From assembly GCA_031411835.1 (NCBI GenBank), contig JANOBV010000425.1, positions 1-24,653 on the forward strand: a DNA stretch of 24,653 bases, in the 5' to 3' direction. The stretch is from JADKIH01 sp031411835. Lineage in GTDB: Bacteria > Bacteroidota > Bacteroidia > AKYH767-A > 2013-40CM-41-45. Positions 1-8,445 of this stretch are shown here, in pieces; the first letter of the stretch is position 1, and each line of letters begins with the position of its first letter. Below the pieces are notes generated by a model, which saw only the letters and a program-made list of their open reading frames with translations, was not told where the DNA came from and made no database searches. Position numbers and translations under genes: made by a program.

Positions 1-282
1 AAAAATATATGCATTAAAAAAATGAGCGTACTTATCCATTTGCAACCATTCACCATTATCATTAAAGAAATGAAACTTGCTTTTCGGATAATCACTATAC
101 CACTGGGTATATAACCAACTCATACTTGCTGTATATAAAATAGCTGTTGAGTAATTGATAGTCCGCAACCTCGATTTATTTGGAACTGGACTATTCTGAA
201 AAAAAGTAAGTGTATCGCTTGGCTGTGGTTTAGCAATTAAGAAACAAAAAAGTAAAAGAAAAAGAAGGAGAATTTTTCTCAT
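1..282 (-). CDS. DUF2279-family protein, N-terminal part only
   Basis: A reading frame opens with ATG at 282 and runs off the left edge of the window, showing 94 codons. Residues 1-18 are a hydrophobic leader (MRKILLLFLLLFCFLIA) typical of an exported or membrane-anchored protein. The visible segment around residues 50-90 has the pattern LYTASMSWLYTQWY, then FHFFNDNGEWLQMDK and HFFNAY. I recognise this as the start of the DUF2279 (YfiM-like) family of predicted envelope proteins, whose role is unknown. The start lies 8 bases after the stop of the CHU_C protein gene upstream, so the two are probably co-transcribed. The rest of the protein, and hence its full length and any terminator, lies outside the window. 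Confidence 0.75.
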   Translation of the reverse strand, partial: MRKILLLFLLLFCFLIAKPQPSDTLTFFQNSPVPNKSRLRTINYSTAILYTASMSWLYTQWYSDYPKSKFHFFNDNGEWLQMDKYAHFFNAYIF

Positions 283-290
283 AAAATATC

Positions 291-1964
291 TTAGCGGATC
301 AAAAGTATTCGCCCTGTTTTTTCAATCTCATCATTATTAGCCACTGTAAAGTTAGCTTGATAAACATAAATGCCATCATGAGCAAAATGTCCTTTGTATC
401 TTCCATCCCACCCTTTCAGAATATTATCAGATTCAAAAATCACTTCACCCCAACGATCATATATACGCAATGAATACTTTTCAGGTTGTGATCCAACTCC
501 TGTGAAGATCTCATTGACGCCATCATCATTTGGAGTAAAAGCGCTTGGGAATAAAATATCATTCAAGCAATCTTCAATTACAAGAATTGAATCTGAAGTT
601 TCGCATCCGGAAAAATTTGTGACATTTAAAATAACTTTCACGCCTTTTTCAACAATAAAGATCGAATCAGTTGAACCATCTTGCCATAAGTAGGTTGAAA
701 AATTATTTACTTTCAATGGGATTTTATTTCCCGGGCAAATCTTGAAATCATTTCCTAGATCAACCGTGGGTCGCGAACCAGGCCCTTCAACTATAGTAGT
801 GTTCAATGTAAGTCCACAAGCTATTGGGTCACTAATAGTTGCCGTGTAATCACCCACCGACAAATTACTGATCCTAGGAGTTGATTGTGGCGGTGAAGTA
901 TTCCACATCAAAGTAGTGAGTGGTCCCGAACCTAATATGACGATAGACACACTTCCATCAGAATCACCTTCACATGTAACATCTGTCGATGAAAGAGAAG
1001 CATCAATAATTCCAACTTGTTTAGTGACTGAAGTTAAAGGAATACAAGCACCACTTGCAGTAAGAGTTACATTGAAATTCCCAAATGAAGAAAACAAATG
1101 CGAATCTGATTGTGATGTAGATGAATTTGAAGATGACGAAACATCTCCGAAATCCCATTGATAAGTATCTAAACAAGTTGCACTGGAGGCATCAAAACTA
1201 ATCGTTGAATTGCCTGCACAATTAAAAGTAAAATCGATTGGCGCGCTTGGTGCGTTTCCTACATAAAAATCATCGAATGCGAATCCGTCATAATCATTGC
1301 AAGTAGTACCACTTCCAAAAGTAAATCTGAAAATCACTTGTGGTTGATTGGCAGCTTGAGGAACGCAATGACTTGCACGAACCCATGCACCTAATCCATT
1401 TCCACCTTGACAACTTCCATTTGTAGGTTGAGTATTTCCTGACCATCCGCTCGTCGAATTTGCTAAGCCATTTAGATTTGTAATTGACGGACTGTTGTAC
1501 CAATTTTGAGTATTACATCCTAGAGGTTCATTCGATGTGCCAATCGTCTTCCAAATAATCCCACCATCAAGTGAGTACTGAATATTTGTTCCATCATAAA
1601 ACCATTCTGTATCCCAAAAAACAAGGAACGATAAATATGGTTTATCGACATTCGTCAAGTCGAAACAAGGACTCTGTACCCATGAACGTTCACCAAAATT
1701 GTAAAACGATGCAGTCGCACCTCCGACAATCCAACATTTAGTTCCTGCGCCTGCAGCATTAATCACAGATTTCGATGGACTTCCCCAAACCCAATCAGTA
1801 CTTGTTCCTAGGCTAATCCAGTTTGCTGTACCCGTTTCAAAGCTCTCTTGATACGGGAAAGTATTTATTACAGCAGAACATTGTCCGAACGAATGGACAA
1901 CACCGACCCAAAAGAAGGCAAAACTCAATAAAAGACCGCATTTACGGCTGTTTCCGGATATCAT
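291..1964 (-). CDS. Secreted multidomain protein with CHU_C (T9SS type B) C-terminal domain
   Basis: This 557-aa protein is predicted to be exported by the Sec system and then by the type IX secretion system. Residues 1-27 form a signal peptide ending near SFGQ. Residues 35-236 look like a MAM/jelly-roll-type ligand-binding module (FPYQESFETG, WVWGSP, FAFDDFYVG). Residues 243-318 resemble a PKD domain (YQWDFGD, FGNFNVTLTA). Residues 325-394 match the SprB repeat pattern (TDVTCEGDSDGSVSI, LSVGDYTATISD). Residues 398-466 are a further Ig-like segment. Residues 468-557 are the gliding-motility-associated C-terminal domain (FPSAFTPNDDGVNE, YDRWGEVIF, GWDGRYKG, GIYVYQ). The domain order supports a cell-surface or released adhesin-like role; the ligand is unknown. 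It sits just downstream of a terminator, so it should start its own transcript, though I see no convincing promoter box. Confidence 0.9.
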   Translation of the reverse strand: MISGNSRKCGLLLSFAFFWVGVVHSFGQCSAVINTFPYQESFETGTANWISLGTSTDWVWGSPSKSVINAAGAGTKCWIVGGATASFYNFGERSWVQSPCFDLTNVDKPYLSFLVFWDTEWFYDGTNIQYSLDGGIIWKTIGTSNEPLGCNTQNWYNSPSITNLNGLANSTSGWSGNTQPTNGSCQGGNGLGAWVRASHCVPQAANQPQVIFRFTFGSGTTCNDYDGFAFDDFYVGNAPSAPIDFTFNCAGNSTISFDASSATCLDTYQWDFGDVSSSSNSSTSQSDSHLFSSFGNFNVTLTASGACIPLTSVTKQVGIIDASLSSTDVTCEGDSDGSVSIVILGSGPLTTLMWNTSPPQSTPRISNLSVGDYTATISDPIACGLTLNTTIVEGPGSRPTVDLGNDFKICPGNKIPLKVNNFSTYLWQDGSTDSIFIVEKGVKVILNVTNFSGCETSDSILVIEDCLNDILFPSAFTPNDDGVNEIFTGVGSQPEKYSLRIYDRWGEVIFESDNILKGWDGRYKGHFAHDGIYVYQANFTVANNDEIEKTGRILLIR

Positions 1965-2019
1965 CTACTTATACAAAAAAAAGCAAAAACCCGCTACCAA
2001 CCAAGTTAAATCTTTCAAT

Positions 2020-2049
2020 AAAAAAGGCCGTCCCAATATAGGACGGCCT
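2020..2049 (-). terminator. Rho-independent terminator of the MuiA-family gene
   Basis: AGGCCGTCC (2025-2033) and GGACGGCCT (2041-2049) form a perfect 9-bp GC-rich stem with a 7-base loop. On the minus strand the stem is followed by a run of T (complement of the A run at 2020-2025). It lies 42 bases after the stop of the gene ending at 2091 and before the CHU_C protein gene, so it separates two transcripts. Confidence 0.9.
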
Positions 2050-2053
2050 ATCT

Positions 2054-2088
2054 CATTTTTCATTCTTCATTTTTCATTCTTCATTATT
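2054..2088. repeat. Five tandem heptamers, CATTNTT
   Basis: On the plus strand five consecutive 7-base units run without a break: CATTTTT, CATTCTT, CATTTTT, CATTCTT, CATTATT. Types alternate, so it can also be read as a 14-base repeat occurring twice plus a degenerate unit. The array fills the space between the stop codon of the MuiA-family gene and its terminator stem. The period of 7 is not a multiple of 3 and the region is not coding. Confidence 0.85.
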
Positions 2089-2090
2089 AG

Positions 2091-3695
2091 TTATTCGAGT
2101 CCGCTTACATTCTGATTTTTTGGATATTTAACAGAGTAACTCAAACGAACCTTCTTCGTCTCTGCGGAATTCAAATTAAATCTCCACTTTAACATACCGG
2201 TTTCATTATTCAATTCTGCTCCTGAAATTTCATCGACTGCAATTTTGATCGATTCATTTTTAGTAAGAGGAATTTGATCTTCAAGAATAAGTTCAATCGC
2301 TTCACTTCTATTATTCTTAACTGAAATATCAAAAGTGTAATTCTTGATTGTATTGCTTCCAAGGAATTTTACACTGCTGAGATCTTTCACCTTTGTACGT
2401 TTGATAACAATGCGAGCATCTCTTCCCATTGACAAACGAAGTGTATCTGCTGTTGATGATGGATTAATATATGATTCCCCAACATAACTGTTTTCAAAAT
2501 AAATATTTGCTTGTCCGGGTAGTAAACTCAATTGCTCCCATCCCGTAATAGATGCCATCAGGTATGCAGTCTTATCAATTCTAGGAGAAGCATAGTATGC
2601 AAATTGCGATGGTAAGTCATGTTTCTCAATTGTCATGATCACATCTTTTCCGTCAGTATTCACTGAGTAACTTTGTTTGATCTCAAATTCAACTGAGACT
2701 GCAGTTTCAGTTTGAGTAACCTGAACTTCTTCGAATTTCGAATCCGCCATAGTTACAGACATTTCATTTTGCACATTGCTTTTCATCATTGGTGCAGCTT
2801 GAGCACCAGTTCCTCTTCCATCATATCTGTATATCTGAATGAAATCAACAAACCATGGAATCAAATTTGGTTTCGTATTATTCAATTGTGGATTTCCTGT
2901 TGAAAGTGTGAATGGAACTTTATTCCAATTCTCGCCCGATGATTGACGAACAGATGCCTTATAGATCAGTTCTACCGGACTCTTTGCATCTTTACCATGT
3001 AATTCATAAAGTGGAGTCCAGGATGCAGCAGGAACATAATATGAAATATTTAAAGTAACATTAGTTCTTTGCTTCGCATCAATAGAAACTAAAATAGTAC
3101 CGGTTGGTTGATCGCGTTTCTCGTTCAGTTCATTGATCTGTGCTGTTACTTTGTTGATTTTCTCATTCAACTTTACTTTCACTTCTGCAATTTCGATCAG
3201 CTTTGTTTTAAGTTCGATCGAACGCTGACGATAAAAGTCTGCAACCTTTTTTAAATTTTCTGCATTCACTCCAACATTACTTCCACTTGTATTTTTATTT
3301 GCATTCAACAATTGAAGTTCGTCGTTGTAAACACTTTCATTCATATTGTGTCTTACTAAAATCGATTTCAAATTTTCCAAAGAGTCTTCAAGTCGTGTTA
3401 GCTCCGGACTTTTCTTTTTGTCTTTTAAATAGTCGAGTGTAAAGCTAACTCCCATTATCATTGCCTCACCTGTTCCCGAAACGATGATCGAACTTGGAGT
3501 AATCTGAGAAGAAAGCCCTTCAATTGCAATTTCATTACTGCCTGCATCGACTGTTCCTTTTGCTGTACGAATAACTTGTGCTCCGGAAAGAAACACTTTA
3601 ACACCATTTACATCAGAGTTCAGACTTATGCGTTGATTGTCTGAAAATGCATTTGCCGACCATAGCAAGAGCAATAATAAAGTTAGATTTTTCAT
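2091..3695 (-). CDS. MuiA-family protein (DUF4140 + DUF4139)
   Basis: A 534-aa exported protein of the mucoidy-inhibitor MuiA family. The biochemical function of this family is not established; the name comes from an effect on mucoid capsule phenotype. Residues 1-18 are a signal peptide (LLLLLLWSANAFS). Residues 31-95 fit DUF4140, which starts with the typical VKVFLSGAQVIR. Residues 100-195 are predicted helical or coiled coil, rich in Glu, Lys and Leu. Residues 213-525 fit DUF4139, with the hallmark YYVPAASWTPLYELHG at about 219-234. An insertion at about 288-340, rich in Gly, Ala, Met and Glu, separates two halves of DUF4139. The ATG at 3695 gives a proper signal peptide. The gene has its own probable promoter (3722-3729) and terminator, so it is likely monocistronic and unrelated in function to the array upstream. 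Confidence 0.9.
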   Translation of the reverse strand: MKNLTLLLLLLWSANAFSDNQRISLNSDVNGVKVFLSGAQVIRTAKGTVDAGSNEIAIEGLSSQITPSSIIVSGTGEAMIMGVSFTLDYLKDKKKSPELTRLEDSLENLKSILVRHNMNESVYNDELQLLNANKNTSGSNVGVNAENLKKVADFYRQRSIELKTKLIEIAEVKVKLNEKINKVTAQINELNEKRDQPTGTILVSIDAKQRTNVTLNISYYVPAASWTPLYELHGKDAKSPVELIYKASVRQSSGENWNKVPFTLSTGNPQLNNTKPNLIPWFVDFIQIYRYDGRGTGAQAAPMMKSNVQNEMSVTMADSKFEEVQVTQTETAVSVEFEIKQSYSVNTDGKDVIMTIEKHDLPSQFAYYASPRIDKTAYLMASITGWEQLSLLPGQANIYFENSYVGESYINPSSTADTLRLSMGRDARIVIKRTKVKDLSSVKFLGSNTIKNYTFDISVKNNRSEAIELILEDQIPLTKNESIKIAVDEISGAELNNETGMLKWRFNLNSAETKKVRLSYSVKYPKNQNVSGLE

Positions 3696-3721
3696 AAAAT
3701 TGAGATTTTTCGCATGACAAG

Positions 3722-3729
3722 CAAAGATA
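3722..3729 (-). promoter_or_regulatory. Probable Bacteroidota -7 box for the MuiA-family gene
   Basis: On the minus strand the sequence reads TATCTTTGC, a full match to the Bacteroidota -7 consensus TAnnTTTG, 26 bases before the ATG at 3695. A second TATCTTTG lies 12 bases further upstream (3734-3741). I do not see a clear TTTG -33 box at 19-21 bases from either one, so which is used is unclear. Confidence 0.5.
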
Positions 3730-3751
3730 TGGCCAAAGATAGATTAAAGAA

Positions 3752-3883
3752 AGATAAATCTGTTTTAAGATTCTAGATTTATCATAGATGTCATATAAAT
3801 TGTTTTTTAATAATTTGAACAAAGGTTTTTTGCTTGACTAATAAACTTGGAACAGGGCTTGGATTTCCAGTTCCAAAATTATC
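3752..3883 (-). pseudogene. Decayed fragment of a gene homologous to the C-terminal part of the large 2453-aa protein
   Basis: Two stretches match the large gene in the same orientation and order. 3839-3883 matches 12396-12440 at 40 of 45 bases and translates to DNFGTGNPSPVPSLL (large protein: DNFGTANPNPVPSLL). 3752-3834 matches roughly 12112-12200 and translates, across one frameshift, to KTFVQII and then NNLYDIYDKSRILKQIYL; the large protein has NNSIDIYEKSEILKQIYL, 14 of 18 residues identical. About 70 codons lying between these stretches in the large gene are missing here. The fragment starts 5 bases after the stop codon of the last paralogue. There is no start codon and no continuous frame, so it is a relic rather than a gene. 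Confidence 0.8.
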
Positions 3884-3888
3884 GGCCT

Positions 3889-5358
3889 TCATTGCTTTAC
3901 TACTTTCATAATGACCACTTTTTTTGCCGTCCGCATTTGCAAATAATAAATTCCCGAAACAAAACTCGCCATGTTCACTTGCAAATACTGCCCACCATTT
4001 ATTGAAACAAATTGTATTGGCTCAATTTGCCCTAATGAATTCACAACACTAATTTCTACTATCGGCTCTTTCAATGATTGATTTACAAAAACAAAATCAC
4101 GAACAGGATTCGGAAATACAGTGAATGCTTCAATTGGAGATTTGATATCTGAAAAGCCAGTCGGCAAACTATCACAAAGTGTTCCTCCTTCGGCACCGAG
4201 AAAGTAATTCGGATAATTTGGCATTGTGAATGCGTTCCATCGTGGTAATGGCAATCCTCTTTGCACAAAATCACAAGCTATTCCAGCATTGTCCGGTGAG
4301 TTAATGACATGAAAAAAACGGGAGCCGTCACCGCAATTTATATAGATTTTCCCGTCTGGCGCAAGTGCTGACAAATAAAAATTTTGATAGAATCCTTGGA
4401 ATTGATACCAATCATAGACACCAACAACAGCTTTGGTACTGTCTATGTTAGCTACACTTACATCAAATTGGTAAACATAAAGCATACTTGATAAATACAA
4501 ATATTTGCCGGACGCCGAGAATGCTGCACCCCCAATTCCTGCAGAATCATTAATATCAATATGAACGAAATTGGAAAAATCGCCAGTGCAACGATTAAAA
4601 TCAAAAATGTCCAAGTCTCCATAAGGTTCGTAGTATGCAAACTTATCCCCTTGCGGTGAAAAAAGCGCCTGCCCGAACCAAATGTCACGTGGTGTAAACA
4701 AATCTTGCATTGTTGGACCTGAAATTCCTTGAGGTGAAATTAGATATTTGTACACCATCCCTGTGTTGTACTGATGCACTACTAGCCACCAATCTCGACC
4801 ATTAGCATGTTTACAAGCAGTTATTCTTCCTTCAACTAAACTGTCATTCAATAGTACAGTGTTCTTTTGAATGACTGCACCTAATCCTCCATTAAAATTC
4901 ATGTCAATAATAGAATAATAAAGATATAAGGTTGCCCATGTTCCATTCATATCATCACTTGTTTCATGGAAAAGATAATACTTAGTCGAATCATCTGGGA
5001 ATGGAATAACAATATTTCCTTGAGGTAACGCTAGGCCATGAGGGGCCATTGTATTTGTATAGGTACTAGGGTTTATATCGTCGCCATTTTGCATTGTATC
5101 ATCCAATGAATTTGCAATGTATATCCCATTTGATGCAAAAAGCAAATTCCCATACTCGTCAGAAATTGTTCCGTTTGTTTCCAAGAAATTCATATATCTC
5201 TGCTTCAAAATTATATTTGGAGTGCCAGCACTAAAGTCCAAATCTGTACCACCAAAATTCCCAGCACAACAAGAATATCCGAATACCCATCGATTGGACA
5301 ATCCCTGTCCGGAAATTTCTCCATAAAAAATAAACAACAAAAAGAATATTTTTTTCAT
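3889..5358 (-). CDS. Secreted T9SS type A protein, array copy 1 (last in transcription order)
   Basis: A 489-aa protein. Residues 1-17 are a signal peptide (KKIFFLLFIFYGEISG, likely cleaved before Gln18). Residues 22-395 form a propeller-like body of the kind seen in Bacteroidota surface proteins: WVFGYSCC at the start, then GNLLFASNGIYI, STKYYLFHE, FSASGKYLYLSS and APDGKIYIN strands, closing with GLPLPRWNAFTMPNYPNYFLG. Residues 412-489 are the Por-type sorting tail (FPNPVRDFVFVNQ, ISVVNSLGQ, GIYYLQM). It belongs to the ETNG/TMAPHG version of the two variable segments (residues 60-63 and 103-108). It is the most diverged copy in its leader spacer and has MLYVYQF and DWYQFQG where the others mostly have NYIYQ and DGY. 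It is followed directly by the relic rather than by a spacer repeat. Function unknown. Confidence 0.88.
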   Translation of the reverse strand: MKKIFFLLFIFYGEISGQGLSNRWVFGYSCCAGNFGGTDLDFSAGTPNIILKQRYMNFLETNGTISDEYGNLLFASNGIYIANSLDDTMQNGDDINPSTYTNTMAPHGLALPQGNIVIPFPDDSTKYYLFHETSDDMNGTWATLYLYYSIIDMNFNGGLGAVIQKNTVLLNDSLVEGRITACKHANGRDWWLVVHQYNTGMVYKYLISPQGISGPTMQDLFTPRDIWFGQALFSPQGDKFAYYEPYGDLDIFDFNRCTGDFSNFVHIDINDSAGIGGAAFSASGKYLYLSSMLYVYQFDVSVANIDSTKAVVGVYDWYQFQGFYQNFYLSALAPDGKIYINCGDGSRFFHVINSPDNAGIACDFVQRGLPLPRWNAFTMPNYPNYFLGAEGGTLCDSLPTGFSDIKSPIEAFTVFPNPVRDFVFVNQSLKEPIVEISVVNSLGQIEPIQFVSINGGQYLQVNMASFVSGIYYLQMRTAKKVVIMKVVKQ

Positions 5359-5410
5359 TACTCTATTTTGTTAAAATTTCTTTTCTGGCGTCTTGCATAT
5401 CTGAATCATT
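5359..5410 (-). repeat. Spacer repeat A: fossil tail of the large gene
   Basis: Read on the minus strand from 5410 this spacer translates to NDSDMQDARKEILTK and a TAG stop, then 4 bases, then the ATG of copy 1. The large gene ends NDSDVRFNGKIILTK and TAA, then 4 bases, then the ATG of copy 5. Lengths are identical and 33 of 52 bases match. It overlaps the TGA stop of copy 2 in another frame. Confidence 0.85.
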
Positions 5411-6875
5411 GCTTGATCACTTTCTGCATAACATTCTTTTTCGCAGTCCGCATCTGTAGAAAATATATCCCCGCGGCAAAACCCGTCATATTCACTTCCA
5501 AATATTGCCCGGCATTTAAAGAAACAAATTGTGTTGTTTTCGTTTGACCCAAAGAGTTCACAATACTAATTTCTACTATCGGCTCTTTTGACGACTGATT
5601 CACAAAAACAAAATCCTGCACAGGATTCGGAAACACAGAGAAGGTTTCAATTGGAGATTTGATATTGGAAATTCCCGTCGCTAAACTATCACATACCGTT
5701 CCACCTTCAGCACCGAGGAAATAATTTGGATAGTTAGGTATTGTGAATGCGTTCCATCTTGGAAGTGGTAATCCTCTTTGTACAAAATCACAAGCAAGAC
5801 CTGCACTATCAGGTGAGCTAATCACGTGATAGTATTTTGAACCATCGCCACAGTTGATGTAAATTTTTCCATCAGGAGCTAAAGCAGAAAGGTAAAAATT
5901 CTGATAAAGTCCTTGATATTGGTATCCATCATAAATTCCAACTACTATTTTTGAACTATCGATATTAGAAGCTCCCATATCAAATTGGTAAATATAATTC
6001 ATACTGGATAAATATAGATATCTTCCTGTTGATGAAAATGCAGCCCCTCCAATCCCAGCTGAATCATTTATATCAATATGAATAAAATTTAAAAAATCCC
6101 CGGTGCATCGATCAAAGTCAAAAATATCTAAATCACCGTATGGCTCATAGTATGCGAACTTATCCCCTTGAGGTGAGAAAAGCGCTTGCCCGAACCAAAC
6201 GTCTCGTGGAGTAAATAAAGCTTGCATTGTTGGACCTGAAATTCCTTGAGGTGAAATTAGATATTTGTACACCATCCCTGTGTTGTACTGATGCACTACT
6301 AGCCACCAATCTCGTCCATTTGCATGTTTACAAGCCGTAAGTCTGCCTTCGACCAAGCTGTCATTCAAAAGAACAGTGTTTTTTTGAATGACAGCACCTA
6401 GCCCTCCATCAAGGGTCATATCAATTATTGAGTAATAAAGAAAGAGTGATGCATATGTTCCGCCTACATCATCACATGTTTCATGAAAGAGGTAATACTT
6501 TGTTGAATCTTCTGGAAATGGAATAACTAAATTACCTTGTGGTAACGCTAGCCCCCATTGGTTTCTACTTGTAGTATACGAAGCAGGATTAATTCCAGAG
6601 CCATTCTGCATTGTGTCGTCCAAAGCATTTGCAATATAAATACCATTTGAAAGAAAAAGTAAATCTCCGTTTCTATTAGACATACTACCAACCGTACAAT
6701 TAATATTCATATATCTTTGAATTGGGATAACTTGCACTGTATCTGAGCTAAAATTAAGGTCGGTACCTCCAAAGTTTCCCGCACAACAAGAATATCCGAA
6801 TACCCAACGATTGGACAATCCCTGAGCAAATAATTCACCTGTTAAGATGAAAAATAAAAATACGATTTTTTTCAT
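5406..6875 (-). CDS. Secreted T9SS type A protein, array copy 2
   Basis: A 489-aa paralogue. Its leader differs from the others (ending LTGELFAQ, cleavage probably before Gln18). The body runs over residues 22-395 and the sorting tail over 412-489 (FPNPVQDFVFVNQ, AGIYFLQM). It carries the NCTVGS/SRNQWG version of the variable segments, with Cys60 and also Cys134 in HETCDD; only copy 5 shares both. A 94-bp block (6221-6314) is identical to copy 1 (4704-4797), far above the surrounding similarity, and is best read as a recent conversion tract. The ATG at 6875 is the only start giving a full signal peptide. It is predicted to be exported and anchored or released by T9SS; the partner or ligand is unknown. 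Confidence 0.88.
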   Translation of the reverse strand: MKKIVFLFFILTGELFAQGLSNRWVFGYSCCAGNFGGTDLNFSSDTVQVIPIQRYMNINCTVGSMSNRNGDLLFLSNGIYIANALDDTMQNGSGINPASYTTSRNQWGLALPQGNLVIPFPEDSTKYYLFHETCDDVGGTYASLFLYYSIIDMTLDGGLGAVIQKNTVLLNDSLVEGRLTACKHANGRDWWLVVHQYNTGMVYKYLISPQGISGPTMQALFTPRDVWFGQALFSPQGDKFAYYEPYGDLDIFDFDRCTGDFLNFIHIDINDSAGIGGAAFSSTGRYLYLSSMNYIYQFDMGASNIDSSKIVVGIYDGYQYQGLYQNFYLSALAPDGKIYINCGDGSKYYHVISSPDSAGLACDFVQRGLPLPRWNAFTIPNYPNYFLGAEGGTVCDSLATGISNIKSPIETFSVFPNPVQDFVFVNQSSKEPIVEISIVNSLGQTKTTQFVSLNAGQYLEVNMTGFAAGIYFLQMRTAKKNVMQKVIKQ

Positions 6876-6926
6876 CTATTTATTTTTGCCAAAATAATTT
6901 CAACGTTGCTCCTCACATTCGAATCA
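6876..6926 (-). repeat. Spacer repeat B: fossil tail of the large gene
   Basis: On the minus strand it reads NDSNVRSNVEIILAK, matching NDSDVRFNGKIILTK of the large gene. One extra base and a lost stop codon mean the fossil frame no longer ends before the ATG of copy 2. It shares the block TTCGAATGTGAGGA with spacers C and D. Confidence 0.82.
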
Positions 6927-8393
6927 TTGCCTAACCAGTTTCTTCGTTATTACTTTTTTTGCCGTCCGCATTTGCAAATAATAAATTCCCGAAGCATACC
7001 CGCCCATATTTACTTGTAAGTATTGTCCGGCATTTATCGAAGTGTATTGCAATGCCTCAATTTGCCCTATTGAATTCACAACACTTATCTCAACTATCGG
7101 TTCTTTCGACGACTGATTCACAAAAACTAAATCCTGAACTGGATTCGGAAAAACAGTGAATGCTTCAATTGGAGATTTGATATTTGAAATACCTGTCGGC
7201 AAACTGTCACAAACAGTTCCTCCATCCGCACCGAGAAAATAATTCGGATAGTTTGGTATTGTAAATGCATTCCATCGTGGTAATGGCAATCCTCTTTGCA
7301 CAAAATCACATGCAAGGCCTGCACTATCCGGTGAGTTAATTACATGAAAATATTTTGAACCGTTTCCAGTATTAATGTAAATTTTCCCATCAGGTGCTAA
7401 TGCCGATAAATAGAAATTTTGATATAGCCCTTGTTCGCGATATCCGTCATAAATACCCACAATAACTCTCGAGCTATCAATATTAGAAGCAAGCATATCA
7501 AATTGGTAAATATAATTTACACTTGAAACATAAAGATATCTACCAGAAGAAGAAAATGCTGCGCCTCCGGCAACAGCAGAATCATTGATATCAATGTGAA
7601 TAAAATTCATGAAATCTCCGGTGCAACGATCAAAATCAAAAATATCTAAATCATTATACGGTTCGTAGTATGTAAACTTATTACCTGGCGGTGAAAACAA
7701 TGTCTGCCCGAAAGAAATATCTCGTCTAGTGAACAAGTCTTGCATCGTTCCCCCTGAAATTCCTTGAGGTGTTACCAAATATTTGTAGACCATCCCACTA
7801 TTATACTGGTGTGCAACTAACCACCAATCTCGGCCATTGGAATGCTTGCATGCCGTAAGTCTACCCGGAATCAAACTGTCATTTAACAATATCATGTTTT
7901 TTTGAATGACAGCACCGAGCCCTCCATCCAAAGTCATATCAATCAAAGTATAATATAGATGCAGGGCAACATTAATGTTATTAAGATAGTCTATTGTCTC
8001 GTGAAATAAATAGTATTTAGTTGAGTCCCCAGGAAAAGGAATGACGAGATTACCTTGAGGAAGAGCTAGTCCATGAGTTGCCATTGTGGTCGTATAAGCA
8101 CTCGGGTTTATTCCTGCACCATTCTGCATCGTATCATCTAACGCATTTGCCACATAAATTCCATTTGAGACAAAAAGCAATTCACCATTTTGGTCAGAAA
8201 TTGCTCCATTTGTTTCATAAAAATTCATGTAGCGCTGTTTCAGAATGATATTTACTGTTCCAGTATTAAAGTCAAGATCAGTAGCTCCAAAATTTCCGGC
8301 GCAACAAGAATATCCAAATAACCAGCGATTATCTATTCCTTGCCCTGAAATTTCACCATAGAAGATGAGAAAAAAGAATATTATTTTCTTCAT
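6924..8393 (-). CDS. Secreted T9SS type A protein, array copy 3
   Basis: I place the start at the ATG at 8393, not at the TTG one codon upstream; this makes it 489 aa like the other four and gives the same MKKIIFFFLIFYGEISGQ leader as copies 4 and 5. The leader DNA is identical to that of copy 5 over at least 60 bases. It carries the ETNG/TMATHG version of the variable segments (residues 60-63 and 103-108). It has INTG instead of INCG near residue 342 and HETIDY instead of HETCDD, so it has the fewest cysteines of the family. 7301-7400 differs from copy 4 at one base, and 7072-7154 is identical to copy 5, so the gene is a mosaic. The body spans residues 22-395 and the sorting tail 412-489. 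Confidence 0.88.
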   Translation of the reverse strand: MKKIIFFFLIFYGEISGQGIDNRWLFGYSCCAGNFGATDLDFNTGTVNIILKQRYMNFYETNGAISDQNGELLFVSNGIYVANALDDTMQNGAGINPSAYTTTMATHGLALPQGNLVIPFPGDSTKYYLFHETIDYLNNINVALHLYYTLIDMTLDGGLGAVIQKNMILLNDSLIPGRLTACKHSNGRDWWLVAHQYNSGMVYKYLVTPQGISGGTMQDLFTRRDISFGQTLFSPPGNKFTYYEPYNDLDIFDFDRCTGDFMNFIHIDINDSAVAGGAAFSSSGRYLYVSSVNYIYQFDMLASNIDSSRVIVGIYDGYREQGLYQNFYLSALAPDGKIYINTGNGSKYFHVINSPDSAGLACDFVQRGLPLPRWNAFTIPNYPNYFLGADGGTVCDSLPTGISNIKSPIEAFTVFPNPVQDLVFVNQSSKEPIVEISVVNSIGQIEALQYTSINAGQYLQVNMGGYASGIYYLQMRTAKKVITKKLVRQ

Positions 8394-8445
8394 CAATTTA
8401 TTTTTACCTATATAATTTCAACATAGTTCCTCACATTCGAATCAT
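8394..8445 (-). repeat. Spacer repeat C: fossil tail of the large gene
   Basis: On the minus strand it reads NDSNVRNYVEII and then a premature TAG three codons before the position where the large gene stops. It is 48 bases between the stop of copy 4 and the ATG of copy 3, and is clearly related to spacers B and D. Confidence 0.82.

Noticed and set aside
3613..3822. Minus-strand open frame of 69 codons overlapping the MuiA gene start
   Set aside because: Its first half is the decayed relic and its second half overlaps the leader of the MuiA-family gene in another frame; there is no sign of a functional protein.
8394..8396. TTG as start of array copy 3, giving 490 aa
   Set aside because: The ATG next to it gives 489 aa, the exact length and leader of all the other copies.
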